Below, one piece after another: positions 57,486 through 64,000 of a stretch of 64,000 bases of DNA (positions are counted from its first letter, which is position 1; each line of letters opens with the position of its first letter). This stretch comes from Nocardia transvalensis. Its GTDB lineage: Bacteria; Actinomycetota; Actinomycetes; Mycobacteriales; Mycobacteriaceae. The notes below the pieces were generated by a model. It worked only from the letters and a program-made list of their open reading frames with translations. It was not told the origin of the DNA and did not search any database. The stretch covers positions 186,001-250,000 of the forward strand of contig NZ_JADLQQ010000005.1 in assembly GCF_015477765.1 (NCBI RefSeq). The letters are read 5' to 3'. Made by a program: the position numbers and the translations under genes.

Positions 57486-59063
57486 TCAGCGGGTATCGCT
57501 GTCGATGAGCAGGTTGCCGCCGCCGGTGTCGATCACGCGAAGCACCAACGACTTGTTCTGACCACCGTAGACGAGGCTGGCCAGCCTTATGTCCAAAGAG
57601 CCGTCAGAGTTGTTGCCGCCTTTGGCACGGATGTCTTCGAAGTCCTGGATGATGTTGTCTTCCCAGTACTGTTGGAACTTCTGCTCACTTCCGTAGACCT
57701 GCTGAGCAGCCGGCGTCAGCATGTTCCACGCAGAGGCGGTATTCGAATTGGTGATGTCCCTGTAAAAGTCCTGAACAAAGATGCCAGCGCGCCCTTCGGA
57801 CACCTGCCCGACATTCTTGGTCTTCCCCAGAGCCTGCGCTGACTGTGTAGTGCTACCACCGTTCGCCTGCGCACTCGTCGACGCCGAACCCCCCTGGGAG
57901 GCAGGGGAATTCGAGCCCGAGTTGCTGAAGATAGCGGCCAGGACGATGGCGACGATCACCAACCCCACCGCGAAACCGCCTGCGAAGACAAGGGGTTTGC
58001 GGTTGCGGGCGGGGGCGGCCGGGGCGGGGGACTGGATCGGGTGGGAGCGGGTGGGGTGGGCCGTTGGGGGTGCTGGGCGGACCGGGGGCATTTCCGGGGC
58101 CGAGATGGTGGCGGCGGGGGTGGCGGCCATTTCGGCGGTGGAGATGTCGGCCTGGGCGGCGCGGCGGTCGAGGGTGCGGACGGCCTGTTGGCGGCGGGGG
58201 GCCGAACGTTGCGCAGTCGAGCGGCGGGTGGCCAGCATCTGCGTTGGTTCGGCGTCTGCGCCGTAGTCGGCGAAGTCGGCGAGCTGGTCGCGGACCTCGA
58301 TCATGCTCGGACGGTCTTCGGGGTCGAAGCTGAGCAGGTCCAGCAGCAGGTCGGTCAGGGGACCGGCGTTGCGGGGCTGGCTGAGTTGGCCGTTGGCGGC
58401 GGCGTACAGCAGCGCCAGCGGGTTCGGGTTGGTGCCGTAGGGGGGCTCGCCCTCGAGCGCGTGGAAAAGCGTTGCGCCCAAAGCGAAGACGTCGGCGGCC
58501 GGGGTCGGTTCCGCGCCGCGTGCCACCTCGGGCGCGAGATAGGCGGCGGTGCCGGAGATCAGGCCGGTCGCGGTCAGCGTGACATCGCCCTTGGCCTTGG
58601 AGATACCGAAGTCGGTGATCTTGACGGTGCCGTTCTCGCCGAGCAGCACGTTGCCGGGCTTGACATCGCGATGCACGATCCCCGCCCGATGCGCGGCCAC
58701 GAGCGCCGAGGCCACCTGCTCACCGATGCGCGCCACCTGCGGCAGCGGCAGCGTGCCCTGCGAGGACAGCACCACCGCCAGACTCTGCGACGGCAGGTAC
58801 TCCATGATCAGACACGGATCGCCCTCGTGGTCGGTGATGTCGAATACGACGATCGCGTTCGGGTGCTGGAAGCGGGCGGCGTTACGGGCCTCCCGCGAGG
58901 CGCGCTGCCGCACGATCTCCTTCTCACCCGGCGGCAGGCTGGGCTGGGTGAGGATCTGCTTGATCGCCACCGATCGTTCGAGTCGCTCGTCGACGGCGCG
59001 CCAAACGACGCCTGTGCCGCCGCTACCAATCCGTTCGACCAGGCGGTAATGCCCTGCGATCAC
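57486..59063 (-). CDS. Transmembrane Ser/Thr protein kinase (PknB type)
   Basis: 525 residues. Kinase domain about 5-265: glycine loop IGSGGTGVVW, lysine in VAIKQIL, HRDVKPGNVLL, ITDFGISKA, APEVARG. There follows a basic Pro/Ala-rich juxtamembrane linker (about 270-350), one membrane helix (LVFAGGFAVGLVIVAIVLAA) and an extracellular domain of about 150 residues, which has a Ser/Gly/Gln-rich stalk and a compact globular part ending in LLIDSDTR. The sensor has no PASTA repeats. GTG start. It probably senses an envelope signal. Confidence 0.93.
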   Translation of the reverse strand: MIAGHYRLVERIGSGGTGVVWRAVDERLERSVAIKQILTQPSLPPGEKEIVRQRASREARNAARFQHPNAIVVFDITDHEGDPCLIMEYLPSQSLAVVLSSQGTLPLPQVARIGEQVASALVAAHRAGIVHRDVKPGNVLLGENGTVKITDFGISKAKGDVTLTATGLISGTAAYLAPEVARGAEPTPAADVFALGATLFHALEGEPPYGTNPNPLALLYAAANGQLSQPRNAGPLTDLLLDLLSFDPEDRPSMIEVRDQLADFADYGADAEPTQMLATRRSTAQRSAPRRQQAVRTLDRRAAQADISTAEMAATPAATISAPEMPPVRPAPPTAHPTRSHPIQSPAPAAPARNRKPLVFAGGFAVGLVIVAIVLAAIFSNSGSNSPASQGGSASTSAQANGGSTTQSAQALGKTKNVGQVSEGRAGIFVQDFYRDITNSNTASAWNMLTPAAQQVYGSEQKFQQYWEDNIIQDFEDIRAKGGNNSDGSLDIRLASLVYGGQNKSLVLRVIDTGGGNLLIDSDTR

Positions 59064-59269
59064 TTGGCCGGTTTCGATGGCACTACTCCGAGTTTCTCCG
59101 CGATCCGTGACTTACCGAGGTGCGGTTGCCCGCGTGTTCCCCGCACGAGTGTAGCGGGCCCGACCGGCGGCTCCGACGCCGGAGTGAGATCTGCGCGAAA
59201 TATGTGTGAGACCTGTGGAGTGAAGGCGAGATCACTGCGTGACCGGTGCGAGACATTTGGTGACCGAAC

Positions 59270-61048
59270 TCACTTCTCAGCGCGCAGGAATCGCCCCGCC
59301 GCGTCGACCGCGGGGGTCGAGGATCCCGCGTCGGAGACGAACACCGCCAGCGCCAGATCGCCGTCGATCCCGACGAACCATCCGTGCGCATGCTTGTCGT
59401 CGATGTACTCCGCGGTGCCCGTCTTGCCCAGCATGCCGGGAATGTCGCGCAGCTGAGTGGCGGTGCCGCCCGTGATCGTCTCGCGCATCATGGATTTCAC
59501 CTGGTCGGCGACGGCCGGCGGCAGGGGTTCCGGATTATGGTCGGGCACACCGGGTTTACCGGCGACGATGGCCGGGGCGGGGACCGAGCCGTGCGCGAGC
59601 GCCGCGGCGACCAGGGCCATCCCGAACGGGGAGGCCGTCACCTTCCCCTGGCCGATGCCCTCCTCTACCCGCAGCGCCGGGGTGTCGGCCACGGGCACCT
59701 TGCCGGTCACGGTGGTCATCCCCGGCGCGGTGTAGTCGATGCCCAGGCCGAGCTGCCCCGCGGCCTTGGTGAGCCCGTCGGGCGGCAGGTTCACCGCCAA
59801 CCGGCCCATGGTGGTGTTGCAGGACCGCGCGAACGCGGTGTGCAGCGGCACCTGGCCGAGGTCGAACTTGTTGTCGTTGGGAATCTGGCGGCCCTCGATG
59901 TTCTCGGTGCCCGGGCACCCCACCACGCTGTCCGGCGTCACCTGCCCGGCCTGTAGCGCCGCGGACACGGTGACGGTCTTGAAGGTCGAGCCGGGCGGAT
60001 ACAACCCGGTCAGCGCGATCGGCCCCTGCGCGTCGGCGGCGGCGTTCTGGGCCACGGCCAGCAGGTTCCCGGTGGACGGCTGGATGGCCACCAGGGCCGC
60101 GGGCGTGGTGAGCGGCGACAGCGCGGCCTCGGCGGCACGCAGCATGCCGGTGTCGAGCGTGCTGGAGATATCGGCCACCGGTGTGGGGTCCTGGCCCGCG
60201 ACCCGCTGCGTCCCGTCGGTGGTCTGGGCGCGCACGGCCCAGCCCGCGGCGGCGTCGGCGTTCTTCTGCCACAGCTCGGACAGTCCCGACAGCGTCGGTG
60301 AGGAGAGGGTCTTGTCGGTGGCGAGCAGGCGCGTCTGCGGAGCGAGCGTGACCCCTTTATCTTTCAGACTCCACAGGCGGTCCTCGATCGGGGCGAGATC
60401 GGCCTGACGCAGCGAGATCACGGTGACCGGTTTGCCCTGTGCGCCGTCGAGCTGCGACTGCAACGAGGCCGCGGTGATGCTGGAGTCCACCGGATTGAGC
60501 ACGGCGGCAACCGCGTTCAGGTCGGCGCCCGGGGACACGTTCACCAGGGTGACGACCTGCTGGCTCAGCAGCTCGGCACCGGTGCGGTCCAGCACGCGCG
60601 CGGCCGGGTCGGAATAGACCGGGCTGTAGGTCAGGGGGCCGGTGTCCAGGCCGGGCGCGACGGTCGCCGGATTCCAGCGAATCTTCCAGTTGTCCCCGTT
60701 GCGGGTGGCGGCGCCGGTCGTGGTGTAGGACCACTGATTCTTCCCGTCGGGACCCAGCTTCCAGGTGGTGGCGAGGGTGAAGGTGGCGTCGTTGTCCTTC
60801 TTGTCGACCTTGTTCACCTCGACCTGCACGTTCTTGCCGAGGCCGCCGAACAGTTTGCCGAGGGTGTCCGACGCCTGCGCCGGATCGCTGGTCACCGCGG
60901 CCGCGGCGGCGGGGTCCTCGCGGGCGAGCGCGTCGGCGAAGGTGTGCACCGTGGAGTTCAGGCGATCGGCGGCCTTGTCACCCGAGCAGGCCGCGAGGGC
61001 CAGGACGGGCGAGGCGAACAGGGCGAACATCTTCGTACTCGTGCGCAC
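59270..61048 (-). CDS. Penicillin-binding lipoprotein (MecA_N plus transpeptidase)
   Basis: 592 residues. A lipobox (VLALAAC) anchors it. An NTF2-like MecA_N domain (about 25-140) is followed by a dimerisation domain and the transpeptidase domain with STFK in PPGSTFKTVTV, SCN in FARSCNTTMGRL and KTG in MLGKTGTAEYI, the complete class B PBP set. The layout matches Rv2864c of M. tuberculosis. It cross-links peptidoglycan. The GTG start (VRTSTKMF) is likely; an ATG six codons on is possible. It follows the kinase gene on the same strand. Confidence 0.93.
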   Translation of the reverse strand: MRTSTKMFALFASPVLALAACSGDKAADRLNSTVHTFADALAREDPAAAAAVTSDPAQASDTLGKLFGGLGKNVQVEVNKVDKKDNDATFTLATTWKLGPDGKNQWSYTTTGAATRNGDNWKIRWNPATVAPGLDTGPLTYSPVYSDPAARVLDRTGAELLSQQVVTLVNVSPGADLNAVAAVLNPVDSSITAASLQSQLDGAQGKPVTVISLRQADLAPIEDRLWSLKDKGVTLAPQTRLLATDKTLSSPTLSGLSELWQKNADAAAGWAVRAQTTDGTQRVAGQDPTPVADISSTLDTGMLRAAEAALSPLTTPAALVAIQPSTGNLLAVAQNAAADAQGPIALTGLYPPGSTFKTVTVSAALQAGQVTPDSVVGCPGTENIEGRQIPNDNKFDLGQVPLHTAFARSCNTTMGRLAVNLPPDGLTKAAGQLGLGIDYTAPGMTTVTGKVPVADTPALRVEEGIGQGKVTASPFGMALVAAALAHGSVPAPAIVAGKPGVPDHNPEPLPPAVADQVKSMMRETITGGTATQLRDIPGMLGKTGTAEYIDDKHAHGWFVGIDGDLALAVFVSDAGSSTPAVDAAGRFLRAEK

Positions 61049-61115
61049 CCGCCCGACCCTACCGGCCGGAAGCGCAGGTCCGCGGGAACCGCAACGGCCC
61101 CGTCTGCCGAGGCGG

Positions 61116-62153
61116 CTACGGGACCAGCACCGCTCGCCCGCGCACCTTTCCGTTGTCCAAGCGCGCGAACGCCTCCGGACCGTCGTCGAGATCGAAGCGT
61201 TCGACCTGCACGCGCAGCTTGCCGGACCGTGCGAGAGCCAGCGACTCGAGGAGATCGCGTTTGGTCCCGGCCAGCGATTTCCGCACCGATGCTCCCCACG
61301 GCCAGCCGGGTCCCCCGGCAGGTCCCGCGGTGAGTTCCGGGTCGCCCCCGCCGATGCCGACCATGCGGTAGGCGCCGTTGGGTGCGACGGTCTCGACGGC
61401 CAGCTTCGCCGTGGCATCGATACCCACGAAATCGAAGACGGCCTCCGCGCCCCGACCGTCGGTGAGCTCGAGGATCTGCCCGGCGGCGGCGTCGCCGAGC
61501 AGGCCCAGATCGGCACCGCACTCGGCGGCGAGATCGAGTTTGTCCTGCTCGATATCGACGGCCACGACCCGAACGGCGCTGACGGCCTTCAGGATCTGCA
61601 CCGCCACATGCCCCAGTCCCCCGACTCCGATGACGACCGCGGTCGCGCCGGGCCACAACTGTTCGCGCGCACCGCGAATGGCGTGGTACGAGGTGAGCGC
61701 CGCATCGGCGATCGGCGCCGCCTGCAGAAAGTCCAGCTCGCCGATCGGCACGAACGAATCCGCCGGAATCCGCACGAAATCGGCCATTCCGCCGGGAAGA
61801 TGCAGCCCTGGGCAGGGCGGATAGGCGGTGCGACCGGCCGCCGCGCAGACATTCTGGTCACCGCTCACGCACTCCCGGCACACCCCGCAGGTCCACAACA
61901 GGTACACCACGCCACGCTCACCGACCGCGCGCCCCTCGACGGCGGCGCCGACCGCCTCGATGGTGCCCGCGAATTCATGGCCGAGGGTCAGCGGCTGCTC
62001 GTAGAGCCGCATCGGGAAGTGCAACAGCGTCAGATCGGAGTGGCAGACACCTGCCGCACCAACGCGCAGCAGCAGGTCGAGGGGCCCGATATCCGGTGTC
62101 GGAACGTCGTTGATCTCGATCCTGTCGGGGCCGATGTATTGCAGTGCGCGCAT
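61116..62153 (-). CDS. Zinc-dependent alcohol dehydrogenase (MDR family)
   Basis: 345 residues. The catalytic zinc site is GVCHSDL and GHEFAGTIEAVG, the structural zinc loop CGVCRECVSGDQNVC has four cysteines, and the cofactor-binding Rossmann motif is VIGVGGLGHVAVQIL with an acidic residue ending strand 2 (VVAVDIEQ), pointing to NAD. The substrate is unknown. The ATG of MRALQYIGPD is 135 bases from the divergent Baeyer-Villiger monooxygenase gene; alcohol oxidation and ketone oxygenation are often consecutive steps. Confidence 0.92.
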   Translation of the reverse strand: MRALQYIGPDRIEINDVPTPDIGPLDLLLRVGAAGVCHSDLTLLHFPMRLYEQPLTLGHEFAGTIEAVGAAVEGRAVGERGVVYLLWTCGVCRECVSGDQNVCAAAGRTAYPPCPGLHLPGGMADFVRIPADSFVPIGELDFLQAAPIADAALTSYHAIRGAREQLWPGATAVVIGVGGLGHVAVQILKAVSAVRVVAVDIEQDKLDLAAECGADLGLLGDAAAGQILELTDGRGAEAVFDFVGIDATAKLAVETVAPNGAYRMVGIGGGDPELTAGPAGGPGWPWGASVRKSLAGTKRDLLESLALARSGKLRVQVERFDLDDGPEAFARLDNGKVRGRAVLVP

Positions 62154-62288
62154 CGTGCTGTCTTCCTGCCGAACGTGACGTAGCACACACCGTAACATTC
62201 GCTTGACATTGCGTCTATTGAATGACTCAGCGTCTAGCATCGATTGCACAATCGGGCGCCGGTTGCGTACACGAGGAGGTGGCGGCCC

Positions 62289-63818
62289 GTGAGTTCTCGT
62301 CGACGAGCGTTGCGCGGCAATGGTTTACGGCCCGAGGGGAGCCACCTTCGGAAACCGAGGATCGCGATCGTGGGGGCCGGGGTCTCGGGTATCTGTCTGG
62401 CGGTTCGGTTGCGGCGGGCCGGATTCGACGACATCACCCTGTTCGAGAAGGGCGGCGACTACGGCGGAACCTGGTACCACAACACCTATCCGGGCCTGGT
62501 GTGCGATGTGCCCTCGCGCTACTACCAGTTCACCTTCGCGATGAATCCCGAGTGGAGCAGCCTGTATTCACCGGGCACCGAAATCCAGCGGTACCTGGCT
62601 CACACCGCCCGTGCGCACGGGCTGGCACCGCATACCCGGTTCCACACCGAGGTGGTGGGCGCCGAATTCGCCGACGGCCGATGGCGGGTCGGCACCTTCG
62701 ACGGGCGCATCGAGGAGTTCGACTTCCTCGCCTGTGCCACCGGGTTCCTGCATCATCCGCGGATTCCCGATATTCCCGGACTGGGCGGTTTCCGCGGACC
62801 GGTCTTCCATTCGGCACGCTGGGATCACTCGGTGTCGTTGCGCGGCAGGCGCCTCGGGGTGATCGGGACCGGTTCCACCGGCACGCAACTGGTGCGGGCA
62901 CTGGCCGGTACGGTGCCGCGCGTGGTGCTGTTCCAGCGCACGGCGCAATGGATCCTGCCCACGGTCAACCGGCGCTACTCGCCGTTGGCCAAGGCCGCCC
63001 ATCGGCGCTGGCCCGCACTGGGTTCGGCCGCCTACGCGCTGAATCGGATGATCTTCGAACTGTTCTCGCGCGGCCTGGTGTCCCCCGGCCCGGTGCGCGA
63101 GCTGATCACGCGGGTGTGCGAGCGGAATCTGCGCGGTGTCCGCGATACCGAGTTGCGCCGCCGACTCACACCGCACTACCCGCCCATGTGTAAGCGGCTG
63201 GTGGTGTCCGATGGCTTCTATCGAGCCGTGCAGCGTGACGACGTCGAACTCGTCACCGCCGGGATCGATCGCGTAGTGCCCGAGGGTGTCGTCACCACCG
63301 ACGGCGCCCTGCACGAGATCGATATCTTGGTGCTGGCAACGGGTTTCGACGCACACGCCTATATGCGCCCGATCGCGATCACCGGAACCGACGGCCGCAC
63401 GCTGGACCGCGCGTGGGCCGCGGGGCCGCGCGCCTTCGAGGCCACGATGATGCCGGACTTTCCGAATCTGTTCATGCTCATCGGCCCGCACAGCCCGATC
63501 GCCAACCATCCGCTCACCGCGGTCGCCGAGGCACAGTCCCGACGGGTCGTCTCCTGGATCCGGCGCTGGTGTGCCGAGGAATTCGACACGGTCGAGCCGA
63601 CCGAGGCGGCGACCCGGCGCTTCAACCAGGAATTGCGCGCCGCCTCCCCCGGAACCGTCTGGGCCGCAGGATGTTCCAGCTGGTATCTGGGCAAGGACGG
63701 CTATCCGGAACTGTGGCCGCGTCGCCCCAGCGAGTTCGAGGCGATGATGGCGCGGCCTCCGGACCCCGCCGACTACCACCTCGGCCGCCGCATCGCCGGA
63801 ACGAGAGCGAACGGCTGA
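62289..63818 (+). CDS. Flavin-binding monooxygenase, Baeyer-Villiger type
   Basis: 509 residues. The FAD Rossmann motif is IAIVGAGVSGICLAVRL, then the aromatic patch GGTWYHNTYPGLVCDVPS. The type I BVMO fingerprint reads FRGPVFHSARWD (F-x-G-x3-H-x3-W-D) and the NADPH motif is LGVIGTGSTGTQL. It inserts oxygen next to a carbonyl or hydroxylates a related substrate. The GTG start lies nine bases after GAGGAGG. It pairs divergently with the alcohol dehydrogenase, but a shared pathway is only inferred. Confidence 0.9.
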   Translation: MSSRRRALRGNGLRPEGSHLRKPRIAIVGAGVSGICLAVRLRRAGFDDITLFEKGGDYGGTWYHNTYPGLVCDVPSRYYQFTFAMNPEWSSLYSPGTEIQRYLAHTARAHGLAPHTRFHTEVVGAEFADGRWRVGTFDGRIEEFDFLACATGFLHHPRIPDIPGLGGFRGPVFHSARWDHSVSLRGRRLGVIGTGSTGTQLVRALAGTVPRVVLFQRTAQWILPTVNRRYSPLAKAAHRRWPALGSAAYALNRMIFELFSRGLVSPGPVRELITRVCERNLRGVRDTELRRRLTPHYPPMCKRLVVSDGFYRAVQRDDVELVTAGIDRVVPEGVVTTDGALHEIDILVLATGFDAHAYMRPIAITGTDGRTLDRAWAAGPRAFEATMMPDFPNLFMLIGPHSPIANHPLTAVAEAQSRRVVSWIRRWCAEEFDTVEPTEAATRRFNQELRAASPGTVWAAGCSSWYLGKDGYPELWPRRPSEFEAMMARPPDPADYHLGRRIAGTRANG

Positions 63819-63828
63819 CGACGATGAT

Positions 63829-64000
63829 TCAGTGGTTCCATTCGGCCGCGGCCAGGCGCGCGGCGTCTTCGTCGGCCAGTTCGATGTCGAAGACGTCGGC
63901 GAGGGTCTTCGGCAGTTCGGTCGGCTCCAGTTCCCGGGTGGTCGAGGAGCCGTCCGGATATTCGGCCACCCAGGTGGTGCCGTCCAGGACATGGTGGACA
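63829..64000 (-). CDS. C-terminal end of an unidentified protein (gene runs beyond the window)
   Basis: 57 residues are visible on the minus strand, reading from the window edge: VHHVLDGTTWVAEYPDGSST, then ELEPTELPKTLADVFDIELA and a final acidic helix ending AAEWNH. A strand-turn-strand followed by a terminal helix of this kind occurs in arylamine N-acetyltransferases, but too little is seen to commit to that. Confidence 0.4.
   Translation of the reverse strand, partial: VHHVLDGTTWVAEYPDGSSTTRELEPTELPKTLADVFDIELADEDAARLAAAEWNH

Overview
The window comes from a high-GC actinobacterium of the order Mycobacteriales, most likely a Nocardia. The main reasons are the chromosomal backbone and the gene content. 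The block hisD-hisC-hisB-hisH-priA-impA-hisF-hisI, trpE, trp-region membrane protein, trpC-trpB-trpA, lgt, pyk, tesB, then pdtaR and polA, follows the order known from Mycobacterium tuberculosis. Other genes fit the same group: a mycothiol-type DinB enzyme, an F420-type PPOX protein, a four-helix copper-storage protein, a class A beta-lactamase and Mce-associated-like secreted proteins. Most of the backbone is on the minus strand in tightly packed, ATGA/GTGA-coupled operons.

Layout. 0-5.8 kb: a LysR fragment, a polar amino-acid ABC transporter, a tartrate/isopropylmalate-type dehydrogenase, a 2H phosphoesterase, a 59-codon gene behind an SOS-like promoter, and thioredoxin. 5.8-12.4 kb: a GC-rich palindrome/minisatellite repeat family around a LeuA-regulatory-domain protein, a copper-binding protein, a methyltransferase, a hydrolase and polA. 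12.4-20.8 kb: a GT39 glycosyltransferase, a branched-chain amino-acid ABC operon with LivG and LivF fused, and pdtaR. 20.9-26.1 kb: an accessory island (next paragraph) ending at tRNA-Leu(CAA). 26.4-31.3 kb: accessory genes (PPOX, hydrolase, VOC/ArsR pair with a clear operator, beta-lactamase, a broken DUF4188 gene, a phosphatase). 31.3-52.1 kb: backbone metabolism (tesB, pyk, an amino-acid importer without ATPase, TM2 protein, lgt, trp and his operons, MarR). 52.2-64 kb: PPOX, a YjdF protein with a structured leader, a mycothiol-type enzyme, CutA, a twice-frameshifted XRE/TPR regulator, a Ser/Thr kinase, a penicillin-binding lipoprotein, an alcohol dehydrogenase, a Baeyer-Villiger monooxygenase and a gene cut by the window end.

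The standout system is the five-gene, translationally coupled minus-strand operon at 21.0-25.7 kb. It encodes a SyrB2/CytC3-type nonheme iron halogenase (HxA metal site), a free-standing carrier protein, a type II thioesterase, a free-standing adenylation domain with an aliphatic-type specificity pocket, and an acyl-CoA-dehydrogenase-like flavoprotein. The parts match the CytC1-C4 set (gamma,gamma-dichloroaminobutyrate) plus a KtzA-like flavoprotein (cyclopropane formation in kutzneride assembly). With no NRPS or PKS nearby, the operon looks like a self-contained pathway to a free halogenated, cyclopropyl or dehydro amino acid. It lies exactly between tRNA-Leu and what appears to be a decayed copy of the same tRNA gene with its promoter region, which suggests acquisition or duplication at that site.

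The reading is by eye only. Family calls rest on motifs and remembered homologues, start codons on ribosome-binding sites and overlaps, and no search or folding program was run.
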